From Methyloceanibacter stevinii (GTDB lineage: Bacteria; Pseudomonadota; Alphaproteobacteria; Rhizobiales; Methyloligellaceae): 64,000 bases of DNA. The translations under genes and the position numbers were made by a program. This document shows positions 18,301 to 27,195 of this stretch, one piece after another. Below the pieces are notes generated by a model that saw only the letters and a list, made by a program, of their open reading frames with translations, did not search any database and was not told where the DNA came from. The stretch covers positions 62,001 to 126,000 of the forward strand of contig NZ_LPWE01000004.1 of the NCBI RefSeq assembly GCF_001723355.1, written 5' to 3'. Every line of letters starts with the position of its first letter. Position 1 is the stretch's first letter.

Positions 18301-18529
18301 CGTGGCCGCGATCATGGCCGGTCTGCTCCCTATACTCTGGGCGCATGGTGCCGGCAGCGAAGTCATGCAGCGCATCGCCGTGCCGATGATCGGCGGCATG
18401 GCCTCGTCGACGCTTCTCACCTTGGTGGTGATCCCGGCCATCTACAGCCTGGTCAAGAGCTTCGAATTGCGACGAACGGCAGCGCGCACAAAGTCACACC
18501 ATTCTGAGGTTGCACCGCACGGGGTGTAG
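15365..18529 (+). CDS. cusA: CusA/CzcA-family heavy-metal RND efflux pump
   Basis: 1054 residues, full family length and intact. N-terminal TM1 is followed by the conserved [20 protein letters not shown]. The porter domain contains an Met-bearing site (LPTSLMPT-like region replaced here by [19 protein letters not shown]). The TM4-TM6 segment [26 protein letters not shown] carries the proton-relay Asp and Glu typical of HME-RND pumps. The second half repeats the plan ([25 protein letters not shown]). It exports monovalent (CusA-like) or divalent (CzcA-like) metals using proton motive force. The adaptor's Met-rich domain favours Cu/Ag. Confidence 0.95.
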   Translation: [1054 protein letters not shown]

Positions 18530-18617
18530 GCGGCATGGTGTCGGGCGTTGTGTGAGGTCCCGCCAAGCCTATTGGCGCATTGTTCCCCTCGCAGCGATTT
18601 GGGGCCAACGAGGGAGT

Positions 18618-20072
18618 ATGCCGGTGCGGAAGGTCTTGGGAATCTTGGCGCTCGTCTTGGGCGTCGCGGCGCTGTGCTGGTTTGGCGCCAAGCATCATGC
18701 CAAGCGAATCGAGCAGACCGTTGCTGATGGTGCCAACGGCGCGGTCGCCGCGTCAGTGCATGGCCTCAAGACGTCCGTCGCGGGCCGCGACATCGAGGTG
18801 AGCGGTCTCGCCGACAGCAACGCGGAACGCAAACGCATTCTCGAGACGCTCGACATTGTGCAAGGGCGCCGCGTCGTTCGCGACAAGATGAAGGTGTTGG
18901 AGTCGGTTGTTCCCTACACATTCTCGGCGGTGAAAACGGACAAGGGCGTCACGGTTTCCGGCCATGTGCCGACCGAAGCCGCGCGCGCAGGTATTGCCGT
19001 CATTCTCGACCGCGATGCGTCCTCGCTGAAGTTGGCCTCGGGCGCGCCGGGGGGCTGGACGATGGTCGCGCAGGACGGGCTCAGCGCTCTCGCCAAGCTC
19101 AACAAGGGCAAGCTCACCATGTCGGACAAGTCGCTGACCCTTTCGGGTGAGGCGACGACACCGCGCCGGGGAGGCGGCGCTGGCCGAACTCAAGGACGTG
19201 CCGCCAGGTACATGGTGGACACGTCGCTCACTTATCTCGACGACGGCAAACCAGCGGCATTCGAGCTCGTCTATTCCGCTTCGGACGGGGCTTCCGCGAG
19301 CGGCAAGCTTCCGGCCGGACTGACAACCCATGAAATCGCCAGCGCGCTGGGTCTCGATTGGGTCTCCGGCGAACCCACCAATTCAGTGTCGGGCGACTCC
19401 GGCCCTTCGCTCGGCATCATGAAGAAGCTTGGCTCCTGGCTTCCGGAATTCGAGACGCTGAAACTGGCGTTCGGCGGCGACAACGATTTCGGCCTGACCG
19501 GAAGCGCCTCCCCGGGAGCGGATGTCGAACTCCTGGAGACGGGCCTGTCCAAGGATCTCGGCGACACGGTCGCCGTGAGTGTCGAGGCAGCAGCCGACTT
19601 GCCGCCCGACGGCACCAGCCGCAAGAACGTGGCGACGGGAGAGACCGAGGTGATGACGGCCGGATATTGGCTGCCGCAGATGGACTTCGTGGCGAGCCGC
19701 GACCAGTGCAGCGACAAGGCCAACGCCCTCTTGTCCAAGCGTGACGTGAATTTCGTGACCGGCTCCGCGCGGCTCGACGCGCGCTCCTTGCAGGTCATCA
19801 ACGCGATGACGGCGCTTGTTATGAAATGCGTCCAGTCCGGCGATCTGCGCGTGGAGGTTGGCGGCCATACGGACAGCCAGGGCGACAGTGACTTCAACAT
19901 GGACCTGAGCCAGAAGCGGGCCGACGCGGTGGCGGACGCCCTCAAGAAGCGCGGCATACCGGCAGATGCGATTACGGCGGCGGGCTACGGCGACACGGAG
20001 CCGCTGGCCGACAACGACACGGAAGAGGGCCGGGCGGCGAACCGACGCGTGACCTTGGCATTCACTCAGTAA
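18618..20072 (+). CDS. OmpA-family protein with BON-like repeats
   Basis: 484 residues from ATG 18618 (AGGGAG upstream). An N-terminal membrane anchor (VLGILALVLGVAALCWFGA) is followed by BON-like modules (about residues 45-200). A C-terminal OmpA domain has the peptidoglycan-binding marks VNFVTGSARLDARSLQVIN and GHTDSQGDSDFNMDLSQKRADAV. It probably tethers the envelope to peptidoglycan. Between about 19165 and 19215 the reading is unnatural (TPRRGGGAGRTQGRAARY). The +1 frame reads EAALAELKDVPPG there, so a compensating pair of base errors (one extra, one missing) is likely. Confidence 0.88.
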   Translation: MPVRKVLGILALVLGVAALCWFGAKHHAKRIEQTVADGANGAVAASVHGLKTSVAGRDIEVSGLADSNAERKRILETLDIVQGRRVVRDKMKVLESVVPYTFSAVKTDKGVTVSGHVPTEAARAGIAVILDRDASSLKLASGAPGGWTMVAQDGLSALAKLNKGKLTMSDKSLTLSGEATTPRRGGGAGRTQGRAARYMVDTSLTYLDDGKPAAFELVYSASDGASASGKLPAGLTTHEIASALGLDWVSGEPTNSVSGDSGPSLGIMKKLGSWLPEFETLKLAFGGDNDFGLTGSASPGADVELLETGLSKDLGDTVAVSVEAAADLPPDGTSRKNVATGETEVMTAGYWLPQMDFVASRDQCSDKANALLSKRDVNFVTGSARLDARSLQVINAMTALVMKCVQSGDLRVEVGGHTDSQGDSDFNMDLSQKRADAVADALKKRGIPADAITAAGYGDTEPLADNDTEEGRAANRRVTLAFTQ

Positions 20073-20105
20073 CCGGCCCAGACGGCACACAAAGGGGATT
20101 GTTCG

Positions 20106-20738
20106 ATGTTCAAGAATTGGGGCTTCCTGCTCGGAGAAATCTGGTTCCTGATCCTGCTCGCAGCGCTTCTGGGACTGTTCGTGGGATGGCTTATCTGGGG
20201 CGGCCGCCGCAAGACCGTCTACAAGGCCTCGGGCGAAGAGATCGGGACGTTGCGCACCCAGCTCGAGGACTGCCGGGCAAGCTGCAGGGAAAAGGACGAT
20301 TTGATCGGCCGTCTCGAGGGTCGGCTCGAAGGCCGCGGGGAAGCCAAGGAAGCCAGGCCAGCCACCCCGGCGACGGCCGCGGCGCCTGCCAATCTTGCCG
20401 CCGTGAGTGCGCCGGCCGTCGAGAGCGCCAACGAGGGCGTCAAACCCAAGACACTCGATGCCCCGCTGGAGGGCAAGCCCGATAACCTAAAGAAAATCAA
20501 AGGCGTAGGTCCGAAACTCGAAAAGCTCTGCAACCGTTTGGGCTTTTGGCATTTCGACCAGATCGCCAATTGGACCGACGCTGAAGTGGCCTGGGTCGAC
20601 GCCAATCTCGAAGGCTTCAAGGGGCGGGTCACGCGCGACGACTGGGTTGCGCAGGCCAAGCTGCTGGCGGAAGGACGGACGACCGAGTTTTCCAAGCGTG
20701 TCGAGGCCGGCGATGTCTACGACAAGGATAAGACCTAG
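20106..20738 (+). CDS. Membrane-anchored helix-hairpin-helix protein
   Basis: 210 residues. One N-terminal TM helix (IWFLILLAALLGLFVGWLIW) is followed by a short coiled coil (LRTQLEDCRASCREKDDLIGRL), an Ala/Pro-rich linker, and a C-terminal HHH module DNLKKIKGVGPKLEKLCNRL with GFWHFDQIANWTDAEVAWVD. The module resembles the tail found on some alphaproteobacterial NADH dehydrogenase subunit E proteins and 5' nuclease-like HHH domains. The function is unknown. It lies 33 bases after the OmpA gene and is probably co-transcribed with it. A hairpin terminator follows. Confidence 0.8.
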   Translation: MFKNWGFLLGEIWFLILLAALLGLFVGWLIWGGRRKTVYKASGEEIGTLRTQLEDCRASCREKDDLIGRLEGRLEGRGEAKEARPATPATAAAPANLAAVSAPAVESANEGVKPKTLDAPLEGKPDNLKKIKGVGPKLEKLCNRLGFWHFDQIANWTDAEVAWVDANLEGFKGRVTRDDWVAQAKLLAEGRTTEFSKRVEAGDVYDKDKT

Positions 20739-20767
20739 GGCGCGCATCTGATCGCAGACGGTTTTGC

Positions 20768-20800
20768 GGCGGCGGAGAGGTTCTCTGCCGCCGTTTTCTT
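20768..20800 (+). terminator. Intrinsic terminator after the HHH protein gene
   Basis: A GC-rich stem (GGCGGCGGAGAG with CTCTGCCGCCG) is followed by TTTTCTTTTC. Confidence 0.75.
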
Positions 20801-20966
20801 TTCGGTTGGCGCGTCGCGCTCAACTCCTAAGCCGTTCCCTCCTGCAGCACGAAACTTCAAGTTGACCGGCGGTCCGCTCTGCTAAAGATTCGTGCCTTGC
20901 CGAAAAAGAGGCCGGCAAAGGCTGGCGCAGAGACCGGGACAAAGAACGGCACACGGGAGGGACATC

Positions 20967-21659
20967 ATGGCGACGGAAGAAGAAGTATCCATACCCAATC
21001 CGGACGAGTTCTACTCGCCGCAGCAGCGCGCGCTCCAGGACGAGTTGCAGACCCGGCCGCTCGCCAACGCGGTGGTCTTCGCCGTGGTGCGCGACGAGCT
21101 CGATCCCGAGATGGCGGGCTTTATCTCCAGCCGCGACTATTTCTTCCTGTCCACGGTGAACGGGGACGGCGAACCCACGGTGTCCTACAAGGGCGGCAAT
21201 GTGGGCGTGGCGCATGTGGCGGACACCAAGACCATCGTGTTCCCCAGCTACAACGGCAACGGCATGTATTTTTCGGCCGGCAATATCTCCGCCACGGGCA
21301 AGGTCGGTATGCTGTTCATCGATATGTGCACGCCCCATCGCGTGCGGGTACAGGGCACCGCGGCGCTCTCTCAGAACGAAGAGCACATGAAGCTCTTTCC
21401 CGGCGCGGAGTTCTTGATCGAGGTCACGGTCGACAAGGCCTTCATCAATTGCGCCCGGTACATCCATAAGCACGAACGGGTCGAGGCCACGAACCGATAC
21501 GTGCCGGATGCGGACGGTGAGGCGCCTCTGCCGGCTTGGAAGCGGATCGACATGATTCAGGAGGCGCTCCCTGAGGCCGATGCCGGCCGGGTCGCCGAGA
21601 GTGGCGGCACGATCACCGAGGACGACTACAAGCAAAAGGTGATGGACGGGACGTCCTAG
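20967..21659 (+). CDS. Pyridoxamine 5'-phosphate oxidase-like flavin-binding split-barrel protein
   Basis: 230 residues from ATG 20967 after GGGAGG. The split barrel is marked by FISSRDYFFLSTVNGDGEPT and VSYKGGNVGVAHV, then FPSYNGNGMYFSAGNIS and KVGMLFID. These proteins bind FMN or F420-like cofactors and carry out poorly defined redox reactions. The C-terminal part (HKHERVEATNRYVPDADG) matches the longer group of uncharacterised members. It stands alone between a terminator and the DASS transporter gene. A run of ten C lies just downstream (21666-21675). Confidence 0.85.
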   Translation: MATEEEVSIPNPDEFYSPQQRALQDELQTRPLANAVVFAVVRDELDPEMAGFISSRDYFFLSTVNGDGEPTVSYKGGNVGVAHVADTKTIVFPSYNGNGMYFSAGNISATGKVGMLFIDMCTPHRVRVQGTAALSQNEEHMKLFPGAEFLIEVTVDKAFINCARYIHKHERVEATNRYVPDADGEAPLPAWKRIDMIQEALPEADAGRVAESGGTITEDDYKQKVMDGTS

Positions 21660-21780
21660 GCCTTTCCCCCCCCCCTCAAATTGACATGCGGCCACGATCC
21701 ATGCCCAAAGCGGGTACGGACGATCTCTGCGGTGGCCCGAAAACGCTTCGCGGCACCTGAGCGAAAGGCGGTCGCGCAAC

Positions 21781-23238
21781 ATGCTTGAGCCCGACGAAGG
21801 CGGTGGCGGACGCAAGCTGCACCAACTGGTGGGCCTTGTCCTCGGGCCGGCGGCTTTCGCAGCCTGTGTCCTCAGCCCCGCGCCGGAGGGATTGTCGGCC
21901 ACGGGCTGGTCTGTTGCGGCACTCGCCATATGGATGGCCATATGGTGGGCCACGGAGGCGGTCCCACTCTTCGTCACGGCGCTGCTGCCCCTGGCGGTCT
22001 TGCCGCTTCTCGGCGTCGAGGGCATCGACGGCGCCGCCGCGCCGTTCGCCCATCCCGTCGTGTTCCTGCTGCTGGGCGGGTTTCTCATCGGGCTCGCGCT
22101 CGAAAAATGGAATCTGCACCGGCGGATCGCCTTCCACATCATCCTGGCCGTCGGCAGCCGTCCACTCAGTCTCATCGCGGGCAAGATGCTGGCGACCGCG
22201 TTCCTGAGCATGTGGATCACGAACACGGCGACGACCATCATGGTGCTGCCGATCGCGATGTCGCTCATCGCCGTCGTCACGCCGGACAGGAAGCGCGGTC
22301 ATGGCGAAGCGGCTAATTTCGGCACCGCCATGATGCTCGGCATCGCCTATGCGGCCTCCATCGGCGGGATGGCCTCGCTCGTCGGGTCGCCGACAAACTT
22401 GCTGGCGGCCAGCTATCTGGAGGAGGTCTTCAGTATCGAGATGACGTTCCTCGACTGGATGCTGTTCGCCCTGCCGATCTCCGCCATGCTTCTGGGATGC
22501 GCGTATCTCATCCTGACCCGGGTCGCGTTTCCCGTGTCCAACAGACTCGGCAAAGTCGATCCTAGCCTTGTCGAAAACATGCTACGCGAAATGGGTCCGA
22601 TGACGGGTCCTGAAAAGCGCGTCTGCGCCGTGTTCACCGCGGTTGCGCTTTGCTGGATCTTTTCGCCGTTGGTGGAAGACCGGCTCGGCTTCGACATCTC
22701 CGACACGGGCATTGCGCTCATCGGCGCCATCGCTCTCTTCGCCATTCCTGCGCACTGGCCGGACCGGACGTTCCTGTTGGATGTAACGGCGGTGCGCCGG
22801 ATTCCCTGGGAGGTTCTGATCCTCTTCGGTGGCGGGCTGAGCCTCGCAGCGATCGACACGACCGGTCTTGCCGTCTGGATCGGCAACGGCCTGTCGTTCT
22901 TGAATGCGATGCCGCTGCTTGTGGTGATCTTCGGCGTGACGCTGCTCGTGGTCTTGCTGACGGAGCTGATGAGCAACACGGCCACGGTCGCCGCCTTCCT
23001 GCCCATCGCGGGCAGTCTTGCACTCGGGACCGACGTGGCGCCGCTTCTGTTCGTGATGCCGATTGCGCTTGCGGCATCGTCGGCCTTCATGCTGCCGGTC
23101 GCGACGCCGCCGAACACGCTTGTCTTCGGCACAGGTTACGTGACCCTGCCGCAGATGATGCGGGCAGGCGCGCTGCTCAATTTGTTCGGAACAGCGATCA
23201 TCGCGGCCGCCGTGACGCTGGCCGCGCGTTTCTTGTAG
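21781..23238 (+). CDS. DASS (SLC13)-family anion/dicarboxylate transporter
   Basis: 485 residues and intact. The two diagnostic SNT-type motifs are present: WITNTATTIMVLPIAMSL in the first half and ELMSNTATVAAFLPIAGS in the second. About 11-12 TM helices are expected, including a re-entrant VVFLLLGGFLIGLALEKW. Family members carry C4-dicarboxylates, citrate or sulfate, generally with Na+. The substrate cannot be told from the sequence. No neighbouring metabolic gene helps. Confidence 0.9.
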   Translation: MLEPDEGGGGRKLHQLVGLVLGPAAFAACVLSPAPEGLSATGWSVAALAIWMAIWWATEAVPLFVTALLPLAVLPLLGVEGIDGAAAPFAHPVVFLLLGGFLIGLALEKWNLHRRIAFHIILAVGSRPLSLIAGKMLATAFLSMWITNTATTIMVLPIAMSLIAVVTPDRKRGHGEAANFGTAMMLGIAYAASIGGMASLVGSPTNLLAASYLEEVFSIEMTFLDWMLFALPISAMLLGCAYLILTRVAFPVSNRLGKVDPSLVENMLREMGPMTGPEKRVCAVFTAVALCWIFSPLVEDRLGFDISDTGIALIGAIALFAIPAHWPDRTFLLDVTAVRRIPWEVLILFGGGLSLAAIDTTGLAVWIGNGLSFLNAMPLLVVIFGVTLLVVLLTELMSNTATVAAFLPIAGSLALGTDVAPLLFVMPIALAASSAFMLPVATPPNTLVFGTGYVTLPQMMRAGALLNLFGTAIIAAAVTLAARFL

Positions 23239-23503
23239 TGTGATGGCGGGAAGTGGCCCGGCCAGGAGCCCATTCCTGTCCGGGCCGAAACGCCTTTATT
23301 TGTTAACTTCCCGTTCGGTTTTGAGCCCTAGAACGCTAGCCTCCCAATTCTTAACGAGGTGTTAACGCGGAGCGTTCGTCCACGGCATTCGTCCGGGCGG
23401 CGAATTGGCCGCGCGCGGCCCAGGCGAGGGCGGATGTCGGCTTTGAACGTTTGTGGCCTTGGGGTAGGCTCGCGGCACTCCAACCGTGGCAGTTTGTTTC
23501 CCC

Positions 23504-26296
23504 ATGAGCCTTCAATCGTTTCTTCGGACGATCCTCCAAGTCGGCTTTATTTTGCTTCTGATCCTCGCCGTTCCGCTGGCGGGGCTTTTGCTGATTTCGG
23601 CCGGACCGTTCGAAGAGGTGCGGCGTAAGGCGGCCGAGTACTTCATCAGCGAAGCCATCGAAGTGCCGGTCGAGGTCAAAGGGCCCGTCGAGATCGGCTT
23701 CAGCCTCGAGCCCAAGGTGTCCCTGCAAGACATCGTCGCCGTCGAGAGCCGGCTGCCCTCGGACATGAAGGACCTGTCGGTCAAGGCCGTCGATGTGGAG
23801 ATCCCGCTGCTGCCGCTGTTAACGGGCCGGCTGGACCTGAGCGGGTTGACCGTCGACGGTCTCAAGGTTGCGATCGATATGCCGCAAGGCGCGGTACCGA
23901 AGTGCAAGGCATCAAAGCGATTGCTGAGTTCGTCGGAAACGTCGTGCACTCGGGCACCTCCAGCAATTTCGAGCTGCACGACGCCACGCTCGATATCACC
24001 GATCAGGAAACCGGATTTACGGTCGACTACGCCTTCGATGCGGTGGTGAGCAAGGCAAGGGATGACGGGTCGATCGGTGTCGATGCGAAGGGGCGCATGA
24101 ACGGAGAGCCCTGGAAGTTCGGCGGCGACGTGAAGCCGCGGGTGGATGGACAGAAACGGACGTTCGACTTCTCCGTCGAGCATCCCGGCCTCGTGGCGGC
24201 CTTGTCCGGCGACTATGCCTTCGGTTCTGCCGGCGACGCGATCGATCTCAAGGTGACGGCCGAGGTGCCGTCGCTGGCGCAATCCCTCAAGATCTACGGG
24301 ATCAAGGGTGAACTGAATGGCTCCAGCGATATCTCCGGCCGGATATCCGGGCCGCTCGAGGCCCTGAAGCTTTCCGATCTTGAGTTCACGACCAATTTCG
24401 AGTCGGGGGACGTCTATACGCTCTCCGGTGGAATCAACGATCTGACCGCCATGACCGGTCTCGATCTGGCCTTGAACGGCAAGATCAAGCAGCACGATCC
24501 ACCGGACAGCCAGGTTTGGCCCTTCCTCAAAATCGGCATCGCGGGTTTCTCGGGGAAGCTGAAGGGTTCGGTCGACGGTGTCCTGGTGCGCGACCTCACC
24601 ATCGACACCACCGCCATCGATACCACGCTGAGCAGTTTGGGTCCGATTACCGCCGAGAGGCTATACAAGGACAAAGAGGGTCGGCTTGGGCTCTACGACC
24701 TTGTCATTCTCGCCGGCGACACGGACCATCCGGGTCTGCGCATCACTGGCGACGTGAAGGACATCATCGACTTCAAGGGCGTGCACCTGAAGGGCGTTGT
24801 CGATATTCCGACGACGGAGTTTCTTGATCTCGCTGTGAAGAAGGAGGTGGCCGGGCTCGGCCATTTTGCCGGAGACTTCGAGGTCTCCGACGCCGATGGA
24901 TCGCTCGGTCTGGAGGCCCTATCGGCGAAAGTGACGGACAGCAAGCTGCTGGCGCTGTCGGTCGATCTCTCCTACGACGACGTGAAGGCGGGAGACGACT
25001 TCGACCTTGCCACGCAACTGGACATTCCAAGCTTCGAAGCTTGGCTGAGGCTCTCGACTCGAAGGTCGCCGATGTGGGCCAAGTCAAATTCGACGGCACC
25101 GTGTCGGGCGGCAAGAATAGGCTAGACCTCGCCGGGACGGCGCTGGCGGGCGACACCACGATCAAAGGTGTGCTCAGCGGCGTCGTCACCGATGGAAAGC
25201 CGTCGCTGTCTGGCAGTCTGTCTTCGCCGCTCCTGCATCTGTCGGACATGAAGAAGCTTCATGCGGTCGGCACGACCTACCTGCAGAAGATCGACGACAA
25301 GGACCTCGACGTCGTCGACTACTCCGACATGTGGAACGATCTGCCGGTCGACGTCGAGATCGATGTCGCCAAGATCGCGGGCGGCGGAACCGATGCGAGC
25401 AACATCAAGGGCCAGGTGACGTATCTCTCGGGGGTGGTGGGGCTCGACCCGCTGGCTCTCACCTATCTCGGCGGCCGGGCGACGGCGTCGGGCAAGATCG
25501 ACACGATCAAGAAGCCGACCAGCTTTGCGCTGAAGGGCAACGTGGACAGCTTGGCCATCGGCACGATCCTGAAAGAGATGAAGGTGAACTTCCCGGTTCG
25601 CGGGACGCTCTTCGTCGACTACGACCTAACAGGCGCGGGCGATAGCGTCGCCGAGATTCCCCACACGCTTGGCGGGTCGGTGAGTTCTCGCTGCGCGACG
25701 GCTGGGTGGGAACGGACCTGATCAATCTGACGGGGATGAGCCTTCCGGCCTGGCTTCTGTCGCGGGGGCACGACGGCGGCGGTGCCGAGCTCGTTTGCGT
25801 CGTGGCTCCGTTTGCGTTCGCCGAGGGGCGGGGCACCACCCGCGGCCTTGTCTTCGAGACCCGCGAGGTTCAGATCGCCGGTGTTGGTTACGTGAACCTG
25901 CGGCGTGAAACCGTCGATCTGCGTTTCAAGCCCCAGCCCTTGCGGCAGGAGCTCATCAAGGTCACGCAGCCTTTCGCCATCCAGGGCAACCTCTATCATC
26001 CCACGCTCCATCTCGAAGGCGCGCCGGTGCTGAACGCGCTCGCCGGATCGCTCGCCTTTCCGTTCAATGCACTCGACCACATCATCCAGCCCAAGCTCGG
26101 GGAGGTGCGCCACCGGCCTTGCCAAGTGATTCATACGGCGATGCCCGAGGAGCGCGGGAGGGAGCAGCGCGAAGGCGCCCGCGGCCCGCTCGGACTGGGA
26201 CTATTCGGACGCGAAGGGGAGGCGGGCCGCGCGCGCGAAGAGAGCCGCGAAAGGCCGCCCGCCCGCGAGGGCCTCTTCGGCCGCGAGAGGCGCTAG
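23504..26296 (+). CDS. AsmA-family envelope protein; three frame breaks
   Basis: About 931 residues. An N-terminal TM helix (LQVGFILLLILAVPLAGLLLI) is followed by a very long beta-rich periplasmic region typical of AsmA/TamB-like bridge proteins, for example FTVDYAFDAVVSKARDDGSI and GLDLALNGKIK. The C-terminal AsmA_2-like part is LTGMSLPAWLL...VNLRRETVDLRFKPQ. Single bases are missing near 23905, 25045 (GAAGCTTGGCT) and 25683 (GTGAGTTC), and restoring them gives one continuous frame. A low-complexity Arg/Glu/Gly tail ends the protein. GTG 23486 is an alternative start. The family helps phospholipid transport to, and homeostasis of, the outer membrane. Confidence 0.85.
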
Positions 26297-26297
26297 A

Positions 26298-26393
26298 TCA
26301 ATTCTTGCGGCGGTAGTGCGCCGTCATGACCTCGATATTCTCCAATGCCGTACCAAAAAGTATTCCCACTATGCCGGAACACAGCGCTGCCAA
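26298..26393 (-). CDS. Possible 31-residue membrane peptide
   Basis: TTG-started open frame: a hydrophobic stretch (LAALCSGIVGILFGTA) followed by LENIEVMTAHYRRKN and TGA. The hydrophobic-plus-basic plan resembles other tiny membrane proteins. There is no clear RBS, and a stop lies directly upstream of the TTG. It may be the end of a longer gene disrupted by a base error (ATG 26407 begins MYALT before that stop). It is weakly supported. Confidence 0.25.
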   Translation of the reverse strand: MAALCSGIVGILFGTALENIEVMTAHYRRKN

Positions 26394-26506
26394 TTACGTT
26401 AATGCATACATGTTGTTCGGGAAATATTCAGCGTTGTTTTAGGAAAGACTTCTACTACTCAGGTGCGAACCCCATATTGGGGACTGGCCAAAAGGAGGAA
26501 CGACCT

Positions 26507-26764
26507 ATGCGAATTTTGATTACGGCATTTGCTCTCATGTTTGCCAGTGCGACGACGTCATACGCTGCCGACGAGGCGCTGACCGAGGAGCAGGTCGAGG
26601 GCGTCGAGATGGCGATCAAGGCGATGGGATGTACCGTCGAAGATACCAATATCGAGATGGAGAACGGCGGCTACGAGGCCGACGATGTTGTCTGCGAGGA
26701 CGACAAGCAGTTCGACGTCTACCTCGACAAGGACTTCAAGGTCACGAAGAAGGTCGCGGAGTAA
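26507..26764 (+). CDS. Small secreted acidic protein, PepSY-like
   Basis: 85 residues. ATG 26507 follows a near-perfect AAAGGAGGA. The signal peptide (MRILITAFALMFASATTSYA) is followed by an acidic mature domain with two Cys (MGCTVEDTN and DDVVCEDDKQ) and a closing KDFKVTKKVAE. The repeat of beta-strand, helix and YLDKDF resembles PepSY-type inhibitory modules, without a sure match. It is monocistronic with its own terminator. Confidence 0.8.
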   Translation: MRILITAFALMFASATTSYAADEALTEEQVEGVEMAIKAMGCTVEDTNIEMENGGYEADDVVCEDDKQFDVYLDKDFKVTKKVAE

Positions 26765-26790
26765 TATCCGGACCCGTTTGGAAGCAGATG

Positions 26791-26819
26791 CCCCGGCGAC
26801 ACGTGCGCCGGGGTTTTCT
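26791..26819 (+). terminator. Intrinsic terminator of the small secreted protein gene
   Basis: CCCCGGCG (26791-26798) pairs with CGCCGGGG (26806-26813) around ACACGTG and is followed by TTTTCTG. Confidence 0.9.
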
Positions 26820-26847
26820 GTGTCTCGGTCCAAGCGCCGCCGGCAAG

Positions 26848-26876
26848 TTGACAGCAGGACGGTGTCTTCTTATGGT
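26848..26876 (+). promoter_or_regulatory. Sigma-70 promoter upstream of rpmJ
   Basis: A consensus TTGACA (26848-26853), 17-nt spacer and TATGGT (26871-26876) predict a start near 26883. Confidence 0.7.
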
Positions 26877-26889
26877 CCGGCTCAAATTT

Positions 26890-26929
26890 CGGGCGGCTCT
26901 TATCCAAGGGCCGCCCGGACTGTTTTTTC
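26890..26929 (+). promoter_or_regulatory. Terminator-like hairpin in the rpmJ leader
   Basis: CGGGCGGC (26890-26897) pairs with GCCGCCCG (26910-26917), then GACTG and six T. It lies between the promoter and the rpmJ start, so it could act as an attenuator or produce a roughly 45-nt short RNA. Confidence 0.55.
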
Positions 26930-26950
26930 AGCCGAAATGGATGGCGTGAG

Positions 26951-27076
26951 ATGAAAATCAAGAATTCTTTGAAGGCCCTGGTCAAGCGCCACCGGGACAA
27001 CCGGGTGGTTCGCCGCCGTGGCCGGCTCTATGTGATCAACAAGACCAACCGCCGCTTCAAGGCGCGCCAAGGTTAG
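26951..27076 (+). CDS. rpmJ: 50S ribosomal protein L36
   Basis: 41 residues, highly basic: [18 protein letters not shown] followed by [19 protein letters not shown]. This is the zinc-free, Cys-lacking L36 form common in alphaproteobacteria, and it stands apart from the main ribosomal operon as usual for this form. ATG 26951 is preceded by GGCGTGAG. A perfect terminator lies 86 bases downstream. Confidence 0.95.
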   Translation: MKIKNSLKALVKRHRDNRVVRRRGRLYVINKTNRRFKARQG

Positions 27077-27161
27077 CCTTCGAGGCTAACCCCAGGCTGC
27101 GTTCTCCATGGATTTGCCCCCTTTCCAGACGGTTTGGGGGCGCCGATGCGGAAAAGCTTTG

Positions 27162-27191
27162 ACGGGGCCCTATTGGGCCCCGTAATTTTTT
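27162..27191 (+). terminator. Intrinsic terminator after rpmJ
   Basis: ACGGGGCCC (27162-27170) and GGGCCCCGT (27175-27183) form a nine-pair stem with loop TATT, followed by AATTTTTT. It ends five bases before the next ATG. Confidence 0.92.
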
Positions 27192-27195
27192 GCCT

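Noticed and set aside
21666..21675. Run of ten C as a phase-variable tract
   Set aside because: It lies in the 3' non-coding region after a stop and ahead of no promoter I can defend, so it cannot switch a reading frame.
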